A DNA stretch of 64,000 bases, taken from positions 124,001 to 188,000 of the forward strand of contig JACJNX010000031.1 in the NCBI GenBank assembly GCA_014695255.1, in the 5' to 3' direction. Position 1 is the first letter of the stretch. Each line of letters opens with the position of its first letter. Of the stretch, positions 7,885-16,273 are shown piece after piece. The notes under the pieces are model-generated. The model worked only from the letters and a program-made list of their open reading frames with translations. It was not told where the DNA came from and ran no database searches. The position numbers were made by a program, and so were the translations under genes. The DNA comes from Cyanobacteria bacterium FACHB-63. Its GTDB lineage: Bacteria > Cyanobacteriota > Cyanobacteriia > Leptolyngbyales > Leptolyngbyaceae.

Positions 7885-8592
7885 TCAAATAAACACTAAA
7901 GGCTTATCTTTTAGAGGTGCAAATGCTTCGGCGTCAAAGCGGTATAAACTTGCAGGTCGTCCCGCTCCCCTGGAAACTTTTACTCCTGTATCCGACAAGA
8001 ATCCGAGCTTTAATAGGCGCGATCGAAAGTTAGAGTAATCCGAAAAATTCTCACCTAGAACTGTGGTGTAAAGCTGAAATAAATCACTCAATGTAAACAA
8101 TTCCGGTAATACATCAAACGCAACTGGACTGTATTCTAATTTGTTTCTTAAACGACGATGACCATACTCTAAAATCTTGTTGTGATCGAATGCGAGTTGA
8201 GGCAATTGATCCACAGGATACCAAGCAATTCCGCTCACTCCATCCGCAATCAGTTCAGCTTCTGCAAACCGAACTAACGCGAAATAACTCACGGATAGAT
8301 AGCGCACTCCATAACTTTCTTTCGCCTCACGCGGATCGCGATCGGGCCCTCCAAAGGTATAAAGCTGCTCTAGATAAAGATTCCTTACCCGAATCTTTTC
8401 TGCCAAAATTCGATAGGCTGCATCTTCGAGCGATTCTCCCTGACGCACCAGCGTTCCTGGTAAGCTCCACTGTCCCAAAAACGGCTCCTCATGGCGCATC
8501 ACCAGCAAAACCAGCAAGCGATTTTGCGCGGTGTCTACCGAAAAAATAACGTTATCCACTCCCACCCTGAAATCTGCAAGCCTCTCCCCCAT
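7885..8592 (-). CDS. nrtR: NrtR-type Nudix-related transcriptional regulator of NAD biosynthesis
   Basis: The N-terminal half is a Nudix fold (VGVDNVIFSV, GQWSLPGTLVRQGESLEDAAYRIL) whose Nudix box is degenerate: the position of the second G is T and the REXXEE part reads RILAEK. That is typical of NrtR sensors, which bind ADP-ribose rather than hydrolyse it efficiently. The C-terminal half is a winged helix (NFRSRLLKLGFLSDTG, GAGRPASLYRF). In known cases NrtR represses NAD salvage or synthesis genes and is released by ADP-ribose. I chose ATG 8592 because its TGATG overlap with the nadD stop implies coupling. An upstream ATG at 8628 would add 12 residues. Location beside pncB, nadD and nadE supports the role. 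Confidence 0.85.
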   Translation of the reverse strand: MGERLADFRVGVDNVIFSVDTAQNRLLVLLVMRHEEPFLGQWSLPGTLVRQGESLEDAAYRILAEKIRVRNLYLEQLYTFGGPDRDPREAKESYGVRYLSVSYFALVRFAEAELIADGVSGIAWYPVDQLPQLAFDHNKILEYGHRRLRNKLEYSPVAFDVLPELFTLSDLFQLYTTVLGENFSDYSNFRSRLLKLGFLSDTGVKVSRGAGRPASLYRFDAEAFAPLKDKPLVFI

Positions 8593-9179
8593 CAATGAAC
8601 GGGTTGTTTTTTTGTGTGTGCGTGGCATTGATACAGTTGCTCCCGATCGATATAAGCCTGAATCGAAGCTGTTACTCCGGATAAGTCACAGCCTTCGCGA
8701 TATGCGGTGGATGAGACATCTGGAACTGTCGCAGGCGCGATCGTGGTCTTCGCGCCCAATGCCTCTAACCGCTGTAAATCTTCAGCTTTGAACTGATAGC
8801 GCGGTCGCGGAATCACTAAAACTCGCACCCGCTGCAAGAGTTCCGTCACGCGATACCACTTCGATAACTGCTGCGCCACATCAAATCCCACCACTAGGGT
8901 AAGCTCTGCATTCGGATAGCGCTCTTGAATGCGATCGACCGTGACGATCGTCCTGGGATGACTCAGTTCAGGATGCACCTGCACATTCGGACAGCCTAAC
9001 TCATTGACTAAAATTTGCAGCATTGCTGTGCGATGCGCTAACTCGGTTTGATGCGACTTAAATGGGTTGTCGGCTGCCCAGACTGCGACGTGATCAAACT
9101 GTCCGGACAGCCAGCGCAAAATCTCTAAATGCCCTGTGGTGGGCGGATCGGCACTGGTTCCAAATAGCGCGATTCTCAT
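8592..9179 (-). CDS. nadD: Nicotinate-nucleotide adenylyltransferase
   Basis: Transfers AMP from ATP to nicotinate mononucleotide, giving nicotinate adenine dinucleotide, the substrate of NadE. The sequence opens MRIALFGTSADPPTTGHLEI, containing the nucleotidyltransferase motif (GTSADPPTTGH, a variant of GGTFDPPHxGH), and later TLVVGFDVAQQLSKWY and VSSTAYRE in place of the usual ISSTxIR. At 195 residues it has the normal size. The ATG at 9179 overlaps the pncB stop by four bases, and its TGA overlaps the nrtR start, so three genes form one coupled unit. Confidence 0.92.
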   Translation of the reverse strand: MRIALFGTSADPPTTGHLEILRWLSGQFDHVAVWAADNPFKSHQTELAHRTAMLQILVNELGCPNVQVHPELSHPRTIVTVDRIQERYPNAELTLVVGFDVAQQLSKWYRVTELLQRVRVLVIPRPRYQFKAEDLQRLEALGAKTTIAPATVPDVSSTAYREGCDLSGVTASIQAYIDREQLYQCHAHTKKQPVH

Positions 9180-10519
9180 ACAGATTTGCTCCGGTGACGA
9201 GTGCGATCGGTTAACTGAGTCAGCGCTTCGGAGAGTTCGACTGGAAGCGCAGTCGGATTTTCAAGCTGTCGTGCCGATTCGGGTAAGCTTTGAACATTTT
9301 TCCGGGCACGATCGCGAATTTGGTTGATTGTCTCCGGTTCGCTCACGCGCTGTCCCTGCTTGAACACCAATTGTAATAAAGGAATCTCTCCGTTGGGATC
9401 CTCGGTTGTGAGTCCTAAGCGATCGCGCACTCCAGCTTGCCGAAAAATCTGCTTGCGTCCGGGATAGGTGACTTTCCCTGCCGCTTCTTTCATCACTGGA
9501 ATTCCATCGATTTCAACTAGCTTATAAACCCCATTTACAGGCGCACCTGTCACCAGTTGAGTTCCCAATCCATAACCATCAATACAAGCCCTGTTTGCCT
9601 TTAATTCAGCAATACGATACTCATCGAGATCGCCACTAGCAAAGATTGAAACTCCGGGTAAGAGTGATCTCACTTTCTTCGATAGCTCCAATAAGTCACC
9701 CGAATCAATCCGCACTCCTGTCAGTTCAATTTCTCCAGCTTTAACCTGCTTCGAGAGCGATTCCGCCGCTGCGATCGTGTCATAAGTATCAATCAGCAAC
9801 GGCGCACCGGGAAAATAGCGATGAAATGCCGTAAAAGCTTCGGATTCAGTCCCTTCAATCGCGCTCAATGCCATCACCAAAGAATGCGCCATTGTGCCAA
9901 CAGGCTTACGATCGAGTTTCACTGCCGCTAATACATTTGAAGTTGCATCTAAACCACCTGCTAGCGCCGATCGAGCTGCCCAAATCGAACCCTGTGGACT
10001 AAAGGCGCGACGAGTGCCAAACTCAAACAAAGTTGCATCTTCACCCGCAATATTTCGCATTCGAGCCGCACGAGTTGCAACGAGCGTTTGATAGTTAATC
10101 GTATTCAGTAGGTAGGTTTCAACCAGTTGAGCCTGCCACAGAGGAGCCTCAATCCGCAGCAAAGGTTCATTCGCAAATACCGCCGTCCCTTCTGGAACCG
10201 CCCAGACATCTCCCTCGAATCGCCCCTCTTTCAGCCGCGTCCAAAACTCCTCTGGTGCTTGGTGAAAAATCCCCGTTGATTGTAGGGCTAAAATTTGCGC
10301 CTCGCCAAACCGAAAATTCTCCAAATATTCCAGGACTTGCGCCAGTCCCATCGCAATTAAATAGCCGAACCCTTTCGGCAATCGCCGCACTGAAAGCTCA
10401 AAACTGGCACGTCTTTGATCTAAGCCTTCGCCGACGTAACAAGCCGCCATTGTTAACTGATATAAATCAGTTAATAAACCGTAATCCTCTGGACGAATAA
10501 TCAGTTCAAGATCTTCCAC
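9176..10519 (-). CDS. pncB: Nicotinate phosphoribosyltransferase
   Basis: Makes nicotinate mononucleotide from nicotinate and PRPP, the entry step of the Preiss-Handler pathway. The 447-residue protein shows GLLTDLYQLTMAACY at the N-terminus, FGTRRAFSPQGSIWAARSAL, TMAHSLVMAL and VRIDSGDLLELSKKVR, all family landmarks. It is the first gene of the pncB-nadD-nrtR unit. A candidate promoter on the minus strand lies at 10600-10574 and overlaps an imperfect inverted repeat that could be an NrtR operator. The start is ATG at 10519, preceded by an AGGAGG-like sequence. Confidence 0.93.
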   Translation of the reverse strand: MEDLELIIRPEDYGLLTDLYQLTMAACYVGEGLDQRRASFELSVRRLPKGFGYLIAMGLAQVLEYLENFRFGEAQILALQSTGIFHQAPEEFWTRLKEGRFEGDVWAVPEGTAVFANEPLLRIEAPLWQAQLVETYLLNTINYQTLVATRAARMRNIAGEDATLFEFGTRRAFSPQGSIWAARSALAGGLDATSNVLAAVKLDRKPVGTMAHSLVMALSAIEGTESEAFTAFHRYFPGAPLLIDTYDTIAAAESLSKQVKAGEIELTGVRIDSGDLLELSKKVRSLLPGVSIFASGDLDEYRIAELKANRACIDGYGLGTQLVTGAPVNGVYKLVEIDGIPVMKEAAGKVTYPGRKQIFRQAGVRDRLGLTTEDPNGEIPLLQLVFKQGQRVSEPETINQIRDRARKNVQSLPESARQLENPTALPVELSEALTQLTDRTRHRSKSV

Positions 10520-10573
10520 CCAAATCCTCCTTGGGTCTAAAGGTGATGGCAGCCTGAGATTTACTGCTCTTAA

Positions 10574-10600
10574 ATTATAGTTGATTTAACCAAAAGTCAA
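10574..10600 (-). promoter_or_regulatory. Candidate pncB promoter overlapping a possible NrtR operator
   Basis: On the minus strand there is TTGACT (10600-10595) and TATAAT (10579-10574) with a 15-base spacer, slightly short for a sigma-70 type promoter. The interval contains TTGA...TTTAA...TCAA symmetry (TTGACTTT and AAATCAA arms). The start codon lies 55 bases downstream. Operator function is inferred from the neighbourhood of nrtR only. Confidence 0.4.
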
Positions 10601-10851
10601 GGAGTAAATTCGCGGAATCAGCGCTCCAATCTAAGATCCAATCTAAAGACAATCAAAAAGGATTATAGTAGCTCTAACAAAAACAAGCCATTTTGCAGAT
10701 GTGAAGGGATGTTGCGATCGCACAATTTCCACTCTAGTCTTCATAACTTTATTCGAACAGAAACGAAGAGACTTCAAGAAGAACTAAATAACACTACTTC
10801 TTTCTAAACAATTGATGCGATCCCTGGTAATCTTCGGCCGAATTTCTCATA

Positions 10852-10864
10852 ATGAATCATTCAT
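10852..10864. promoter_or_regulatory. Short palindrome upstream of a small gene, in an otherwise featureless gap
   Basis: ATGAAT-C-ATTCAT is a perfect 6-bp-arm palindrome, 75 bases before the small gene at 10939. The rest of 10601-10938 is AT-rich and shows no recognisable gene, tRNA or terminator. The palindrome could be an operator or a chance occurrence. Confidence 0.25.
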
Positions 10865-10938
10865 GAAGTTGTGAACTAGCCATTCACCTAGACAAATTTT
10901 TCTGCTCCACAAAACGCACACTTTGAAAGGTGATTCTT

Positions 10939-11100
10939 ATGAGTATTCCAAAAGTAGTAGATGGGTTGATGGACTATTTTTCGGGCGCTGTGAGTCGGAT
11001 TTTTGGTTTAAGTGATGATGCTTATCCCAGTACAGGACTTCAGCCTTTTAGCGGCAATATTTACGACAAAAAGCACGATAAGAAACATTTTGAGCGTTAA
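10939..11100 (+). CDS. Small hypothetical protein (53 aa)
   Basis: ATG at 10939 follows GAAAGG with suitable spacing. The product begins MSIPKVVDGLMDYFSGAVSR and continues IFGLSDDAYPSTGLQPFSGN, ending IYDKKHDKKHFER. An amphipathic helix is likely at residues 4-24, with a histidine/lysine-rich tail. No signal peptide or membrane helix is present. I do not recognise the family. The codon pattern, ribosome binding site and isolated position after an AT-rich promoter-like region support a real gene. Confidence 0.6.
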   Translation: MSIPKVVDGLMDYFSGAVSRIFGLSDDAYPSTGLQPFSGNIYDKKHDKKHFER

Positions 11101-11147
11101 CGCTACAACGGTTTTAGGTTTACAAAAGGGATTTCGGTAGAAGTTCA

Positions 11148-11966
11148 ATGACTTCTGCCGATTTTTTATTTACATCGTCGCTCTGTCCACCATTAGACGA
11201 AAATTCTAAGCACACCGCTACCCCGGAATGGTATAAGGACAGAATTAAAGCTGCATTTGTGCGAGCAGGAATGACTGAACTCGATTTTGTTCTATTAACA
11301 GTCTATTTTCTATGCGTCACCTATGTTCTCTTCCAGATGGTGAGTTCATTTAACGATGAATTCACCATCTGGCTCGATCAGGACTATCTCAACGAGCAAC
11401 TCACTGCCCTAAATCTACAAGACGCGATCGGTATCAGCTTCAAATTTGATAACCGCTACGAATTTGACAAGCTCAAAAAACTGCAAATTCGCATTAACAA
11501 TAAATCAACGGATCACGCGCTCTATGTCGATTGGGACTCCTGCGCCCTCACAGATCAATACGATCCCCCAAGATCGCGCCGTGTCACTCGCGCTGTTGCG
11601 GGTTCTCCAGTCGATGTCTTTCAACGCCAAGCATTCAGCGCGATCGCCCCTGGCAAAACCCTAGTGGAAGACCTATTTGCCGAGGATATGCTGACTCGTC
11701 GAGATGCAGGCAGCCCCCTGCAAGCGAGCGAAACGGTTCTCGACTTCAGCAAACCTAACAAAAAAGCTGCCCCAGCCAAGAAAAAGCGCTATCAAAACTT
11801 TATGTCCGGCGAGGAGATGTTTAAATTTGATCTCTACCTTGTGCTGCGCTTTATGGGATTTAACTCATCGGCTTCAACCGGCAATCAAATCGCGATCGTC
11901 TGTCGCTTTAACGTTCGCAAGCTCGACTGGACAGCCGGACTTCCCTGGAATCCCAAAAAGCCCTGA
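11148..11966 (+). CDS. Hypothetical membrane-anchored protein (272 aa)
   Basis: A 272-residue protein with one strong transmembrane segment at about residues 46-66 (LDFVLLTVYFLCVTYVLFQM). A short N-terminal cytoplasmic part precedes it, and a long hydrophilic domain of about 200 residues follows. That domain contains FKFDNRYEFDKLKKLQIRIN, ALYVDWDSCALTD and a lysine-rich linker (KKAAPAKKKR). The beta-rich domain could be an adhesion or binding fold, but no known family is recognised. The gene ends 24 bases before rnpB, so the rnpB promoter must lie within or very close to its 3' end. Confidence 0.7.
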   Translation: MTSADFLFTSSLCPPLDENSKHTATPEWYKDRIKAAFVRAGMTELDFVLLTVYFLCVTYVLFQMVSSFNDEFTIWLDQDYLNEQLTALNLQDAIGISFKFDNRYEFDKLKKLQIRINNKSTDHALYVDWDSCALTDQYDPPRSRRVTRAVAGSPVDVFQRQAFSAIAPGKTLVEDLFAEDMLTRRDAGSPLQASETVLDFSKPNKKAAPAKKKRYQNFMSGEEMFKFDLYLVLRFMGFNSSASTGNQIAIVCRFNVRKLDWTAGLPWNPKKP

Positions 11967-11990
11967 CCCCCATCAGTTAAACTGGACGGT

Positions 11991-12441
11991 AGAGAAGAGT
12001 TAGCGAGGCGGTTGCGGATTCAGTATGAATCTGAGGAAAGTCCGGACTCCCGAAAACCCAAACTTGCTGGGTAATGCCCAGTGCGCGTGAGCGTGAGGAA
12101 AGTGCCACAGAAAAATACCGCCGGAGAAGAGCGGGAATCGGGTAGAAGATGCGAAAGCCTCGTATGCCCCACTCCCCACTCCGGTAAGGGTGCAAAGGTG
12201 CGGTAAGAGCGCACCAGCAGTATCGAGAGGTACTGGCTCGGTAAACCCCGGTGGGGAGCAAGGTCGGACGAAACAAGGGTTGGGTTTTTTCCTGTTTCGG
12301 TAGTTCACTCCACTTTCAATCAAGGTTGAGTGAGCGAGAACCGCTTGAGGTTGGAGGTAACTCCAATCCCAGATAGATAGCTGCCCTCACCCTGCATTTT
12401 GCAAGGTGAGAACAGAATCCGGCTTATGTCTAACTCTTCTC
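11991..12441 (+). ncRNA. rnpB: RNase P RNA (catalytic RNA of tRNA 5' processing)
   Basis: The ends pair as helix P1: AGAGAAGAGTTAG at the 5' end with CTAACTCTTCTC at the 3' end. The universal core elements are present: GAGGAAAGTCCGGACTC near the 5' end, GAAACAAGGGTTGGG-type joining, AGATAGATAGCTGCCC, and ACAGAATCCGGCTTATG at the 3' end. The length of about 450 nt fits cyanobacterial bacterial type A RNAs. It lies between two protein genes, a short distance upstream of rnc. Confidence 0.95.
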
Positions 12442-12481
12442 GACTTTTTACAGGAAATGACACAGCCGTTGTCGCTGGAAT

Positions 12482-13261
12482 GTGAGATTAGTTCAATTCT
12501 CACGTTCCTTTAAACTGAATAAAACAATGTGTAGATTCCGCAAAGACTGTATCGATCGTTTCATTCAGTCTGCTGTCCTCGCCTACTATAGGGAGGCTAC
12601 GCACCCGGTTACATCAGGCAGTTTCTCACCTACAGCCGAGCCAGATCAGTTTGTGAAAAGTCAAGTTTCTACTCTCGAACTCCCGCCGCGCTGTGAGCCT
12701 TCTTCCTCACAGAATCTGCTTTTTGCGATCGCAGAACACAAGAAAAGTGGGCTGATCTTATGTAAAGAATATCACGCAGAGTTCGCGGGTCCTGGCGCTG
12801 CAGTGAATTGCGCCGTTGAACCTGCTTATCGCGCTGTGATTGCGATCGGTGCTCCGGATCTGATTGCAACGACGACCTATGAGGAGCGTCGTCGGGCGTA
12901 TGGGCGTAGAATTCAATGGGAACGATGGCTACAAAGAATTGTTGATCATCCTGATTCCATGACTCGCGCTGAAAAGCTGCTTACAGGATTTGAGGAGTTT
13001 TTTGGACGGCAGGTTGTCATCGGCCTGCCAAATGAAGTTTTAGCGCTGTTAGCAGGTGTTCTTCCAGGTACAATCGAGCAGGTGCGATCGCAGCACTGGC
13101 GCAGCAGCAGAATCGATACCGCGCCGTTTCTACCCAATTCTGATCAGCTTCAAATTACAACGATCTCGCTCAATTCCCAAGAAGCCTCAACTGTCCCGCT
13201 TCTGACCACGGCAACGGTCAGCGAAATCGAGCGCACTTATGCAGTCTTGAAATCTGCCTGA
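12482..13261 (+). CDS. Conserved hypothetical protein between rnpB and rnc
   Basis: A soluble protein of 259 residues if translation starts at GTG 12482, or 244 if at ATG 12527 (MCRFRKDCIDRFIQSAVLAY). Neither start has a convincing Shine-Dalgarno sequence, and the shorter form looks more natural. The middle contains ATTTYEERRRAYGRRIQWER and a helical region with TRAEKLLTGFEEFFGRQ. No catalytic motif or membrane segment is seen. It ends 11 bases before rnc and probably shares its transcript. The codons around 12590 (GGGAGGCTACGCAC) resemble a small cyanobacterial repeat, so a few residues near the N-terminus may be repeat-derived. Confidence 0.65.
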   Translation: MRLVQFSRSFKLNKTMCRFRKDCIDRFIQSAVLAYYREATHPVTSGSFSPTAEPDQFVKSQVSTLELPPRCEPSSSQNLLFAIAEHKKSGLILCKEYHAEFAGPGAAVNCAVEPAYRAVIAIGAPDLIATTTYEERRRAYGRRIQWERWLQRIVDHPDSMTRAEKLLTGFEEFFGRQVVIGLPNEVLALLAGVLPGTIEQVRSQHWRSSRIDTAPFLPNSDQLQITTISLNSQEASTVPLLTTATVSEIERTYAVLKSA

Positions 13262-13272
13262 ATTGTCATCAG

Positions 13273-14034
13273 ATGCAGTCCACCCTCTACGATGGAATTA
13301 GTTTAATTTCTGATTCACCGATGATTGCCTATCCGCGCCGCCAGCAGGAACTTCGATCGCTTGTTCAACGTTTGGGAGTCGCGCAGCTTGATGCGATCGA
13401 CTGGAACTTAATGGATCTGGCATTGATCCATGTGACGTTTTCAGCAGAACGCAATTATGAACAGCTAGAATTCGTCGGGGATGCAGTCGTGAAGTTGGCG
13501 GCGGCTGAATTTTTACTCAAGGCTTACCCGCAGTTGAAAGTCGGAGAATTTACCGCCCTGCGATCGGTCTTAGTCAGCGATCGCATTCTGGCTAAGATTG
13601 CCGATTCTTTTGGGTTCGATCGCTATCTCCTGGTCGCTGCGAGCGCTAAATCTGACCCTGCCGGACGCGATTCTCGCCTTGCCGATTCTTTTGAAGCGGT
13701 GCTTGCTGCCCTTTATCTCAGCACTCAAGATCTGAGCCTGATTCGCTCTTGGTTAGATGAGCAGTTCCAACCACTTGCCGAAGAAATTCTCGCTGATCCT
13801 GCCCGCCAAAACTATAAAGCCGCGCTGCAAAACTGGACGCAAGGACACCAAAAAACGCTGCCTGAATATCGCACCCAAGAAACCGGGAATACTCACAATG
13901 ACCCGCATCGCTTTGTCGCAGAAGTCTGGATTCAAGGACGCTGTCTAGGACAGGGAACGGGTCGATCGCGTAAAGCTGCCGAACAAGCAGCCGCGCAAGA
14001 AGCGTTTTTGGTGCTGAGCCGTCAGGAGAGTTAA
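13273..14034 (+). CDS. rnc: Ribonuclease III
   Basis: A double-strand-specific endoribonuclease that processes rRNA precursors and structured mRNAs. The RNase III domain shows the signature YEQLEFVGDAVV (LEFVGD at residues 65-70) and the second acidic cluster LADSFEAVLAALYLS. A C-terminal double-stranded-RNA-binding domain follows from about residue 180 (YKAALQNWTQ to KAAEQAAAQEAFLVL). The length of 253 residues is normal. The start is ATG at 13273. It follows the conserved hypothetical gene by 11 bases and precedes an oxidoreductase gene. Confidence 0.93.
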   Translation: MQSTLYDGISLISDSPMIAYPRRQQELRSLVQRLGVAQLDAIDWNLMDLALIHVTFSAERNYEQLEFVGDAVVKLAAAEFLLKAYPQLKVGEFTALRSVLVSDRILAKIADSFGFDRYLLVAASAKSDPAGRDSRLADSFEAVLAALYLSTQDLSLIRSWLDEQFQPLAEEILADPARQNYKAALQNWTQGHQKTLPEYRTQETGNTHNDPHRFVAEVWIQGRCLGQGTGRSRKAAEQAAAQEAFLVLSRQES

Positions 14035-14075
14035 GCCAACCTGACTTGCCAGCCCCATTTTTGGGAGGAACTGGG

Positions 14076-15074
14076 ATGTCAGAGGCAACGACGATCGCGC
14101 TATTTGGTGTGGGACGCTGGGGAGTTCATTTACTACGGAATTTTTTGCAGCATCCAAAAGCGCGAGTGGTTGCAGTCGTTGATCCTTGCCTGGCGCAGTT
14201 AGAAAGCCTTGCACAGCGATTTGAGCTTGATGAGCAGATTTTTTTTACAACGCAATGGCAAGATGCTCTAGAGTTGAGCGGGTTAGATGCTGTTGCAATC
14301 ACCACACCTGCAACAACTCATAATCAGTTAATTACAGCAGCACTGAAGCAAAATCTTCATGTCTTAGCAGCGAAACCCCTAACTCTAGATGTTGCAGAGT
14401 CGATTCAACTTTGTCAGCTTGCCGAATTACAACAGAGGCAGTTAGTGGTTGATCACACTTATTTGTTTCATCCTGCGATCGTTCGAGGGCGAGAATTAGT
14501 GCGATCGGACAAGCTTGGCAAACTACGCTACGGCTATTCCACTCGAACCCATCTAAGTCCGGTGCGATCAGATGTTGATGCACTCTGGGATTTAGCGATT
14601 CATGATATCGCAATCTTGAATTTCTGGTTAGGTGAAAGTCCCTGTGTGGTTGAAGCAAAAGGTTCGGTTTGGTTGCAAGAGGAGTTGGCGGATACGGTTT
14701 GGGCGACTTTGATTTATCCCAGTGGGTTTGAGGCGAGACTTCACTTAAGTTGGCTGAATCCAGATAAACAGCGTCGATCGTGCATGGTGGGTGAAAACGG
14801 CAGTCTAATTTTCGATGAACTCGCGCCAGATCCATTAACTGTGCAGTGGGGTAAATTCGATGCGGAATTTAAGCCGATCGACCAAAGCCGAGAAATCCTT
14901 CAGTTTCCAAAACAAGAGCCACTTCAGCAGGTTTGCGATCATTTTCTGAACTGTGTGCAGAACGATCGAGCTTCTGAGATTTCTCCAGGTTGGCTCGGTG
15001 CCGAACTCGTTCAAATCCTAGTTGCGTTATCCGAATCGATGCGGCAGGGAAAAGCGATCGAGCTTGTTAAATAA
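14076..15074 (+). CDS. Gfo/Idh/MocA family NAD(P)-dependent oxidoreductase
   Basis: A sugar- or polyol-type dehydrogenase fold. The N-terminal Rossmann domain starts IALFGVGRWGVHLLRNFL (GxGxxG-like), then DAVAITTPATTH and HVLAAKPLTLDVAES, where the EKP-type motif is AKP. The C-terminal alpha/beta domain includes DLAIHDIAILNFWLG, a variant of the DxxxHxxD catalytic region. ATG 14076 was chosen because GGAGGAACTGGG precedes it; an in-frame ATG at 14046 lacks such a site. The substrate cannot be predicted. Family members act on sugars, inositols or nucleotide sugars. Confidence 0.85.
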   Translation: MSEATTIALFGVGRWGVHLLRNFLQHPKARVVAVVDPCLAQLESLAQRFELDEQIFFTTQWQDALELSGLDAVAITTPATTHNQLITAALKQNLHVLAAKPLTLDVAESIQLCQLAELQQRQLVVDHTYLFHPAIVRGRELVRSDKLGKLRYGYSTRTHLSPVRSDVDALWDLAIHDIAILNFWLGESPCVVEAKGSVWLQEELADTVWATLIYPSGFEARLHLSWLNPDKQRRSCMVGENGSLIFDELAPDPLTVQWGKFDAEFKPIDQSREILQFPKQEPLQQVCDHFLNCVQNDRASEISPGWLGAELVQILVALSESMRQGKAIELVK

Positions 15075-15142
15075 AGCTCAAAAATTGCTGAAATTCAAAA
15101 AGGCGCGATATTTTGAATACGGTAAGTTTCTCAACTTGATCT

Positions 15143-15577
15143 GTGACTCCAACTTTCACGCGCCGAATTCATCCCAAATCTGATTTGCCGGATTATATAT
15201 TGTTGCTAACGGCAGAGGAGAGGACGCGATCGCGCTTTCTCTTTCGAACGGATGACGGACGAGAAGTGTACCTAAATTTACCCAGAGGTACAACACTACG
15301 AGATGGTGACTGGTTAGAGTCTGATGAAGGTGTATTTCTCAAAATTCAAGCTAAACCCGAACCTGTTCTAACCGTTACAACTTCAGCATTGTTAGAACTA
15401 TTACAAGCGGCGTACCATTTAGGAAATCGTCACGTTCCACTAGAAATTACAGATGCGTATCTAAGACTATCACCCGATTCAGTTCTACAAGATTTACTAG
15501 AACATCGTGGACTAGAGATAAAATCTGAAATCGCTCCATTCCAACCTGAATCTGGTGCTTATGGACACGCTCACTAA
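15143..15577 (+). CDS. ureE: Urease accessory protein UreE (nickel metallochaperone)
   Basis: UreE delivers nickel to the urease apoprotein complex. The 144-residue sequence has the N-terminal domain with [18 protein letters not shown] and the metal-binding domain with [13 protein letters not shown], containing the conserved nickel-site histidine. The C-terminus ends GAYGHAH, a short histidine tail compared with the long tails of some species. It starts with GTG at 15143. The last 23 bases overlap ureF, a common arrangement for coupled accessory genes. Confidence 0.92.
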   Translation: MTPTFTRRIHPKSDLPDYILLLTAEERTRSRFLFRTDDGREVYLNLPRGTTLRDGDWLESDEGVFLKIQAKPEPVLTVTTSALLELLQAAYHLGNRHVPLEITDAYLRLSPDSVLQDLLEHRGLEIKSEIAPFQPESGAYGHAH

Positions 15578-16229
15578 TCCTGCATTGCTGCGATTGTTGC
15601 AGTTAGCAAGCCCCGCTTTACCTGTGGGTGCATACAGCTATTCAGAAGGACTTGAAACCCTGGTCGATCGCGGCGTAATTCAAGCCGTAGACGATCTAGA
15701 GCATTGGATCGTTCAAGAACTGCACTACGGAGCGGCTCGATTAGAAGCAGCCATGTTGTTACGATCGCACCGAGCCACAATCGCCCAAAATTTCGATCAA
15801 GTCCTTTACTGGAATCAATGGTTCACTGCCGCCCGTGAAACCGAGGAACTACGATCGCAATCTCTCCAAATGGGCGGTTCCTTACTCCGATTATTCCGAT
15901 CGCTCCACTCCGAACCGCTTCCAAATTTCGAGAACGGCTGTAATTTTGCGATCGCGTTTGGTCTAGTTGCGGCACTTTGGGAGATTGATGAATCCGCCGC
16001 ACTGGTTGCCTACCTTCACAGTTGGGCAGCGAATTTAGTGAGTGCAGGTGTGAAATTAATTCCACTAGGGCAAACTGCGGGGCAAAAGCTACTGCTGAAA
16101 TTAGGCGAAGAGATTAGCAGAAGTACGATCGCTCAGCTTGAAGATTCGGAGCTTGAGAGTTGTGGATGGGGAATTGCGATCGCCAGCATGACGCATGAAA
16201 CGCTCTACAGTCGCCTATTTCGGAGCTAG
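15555..16229 (+). CDS. ureF: Urease accessory protein UreF
   Basis: UreF works with UreD and UreG to assemble the nickel metallocentre of urease. The protein (224 residues) has the family start [24 protein letters not shown] and the C-terminal part [15 protein letters not shown]. It overlaps ureE by 23 bases. ureG or ureD, often next in line, is not present in the following sequence, which instead holds an ankyrin-repeat gene. The rest of the urease genes must therefore lie elsewhere in the genome, as in several cyanobacteria. Confidence 0.92.
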   Translation: MLMDTLTNPALLRLLQLASPALPVGAYSYSEGLETLVDRGVIQAVDDLEHWIVQELHYGAARLEAAMLLRSHRATIAQNFDQVLYWNQWFTAARETEELRSQSLQMGGSLLRLFRSLHSEPLPNFENGCNFAIAFGLVAALWEIDESAALVAYLHSWAANLVSAGVKLIPLGQTAGQKLLLKLGEEISRSTIAQLEDSELESCGWGIAIASMTHETLYSRLFRS

Positions 16230-16273
16230 AGTCACACCGTCAACGAGTAGATGAACAGACGATACAGCCGATT

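Noticed and set aside
10601-10938. Possible tRNA or small RNA gene in the AT-rich gap
   Set aside because: No cloverleaf, no T-loop GTTCGAATC-type sequence and no terminator; no tRNA was found anywhere in the gaps I read.
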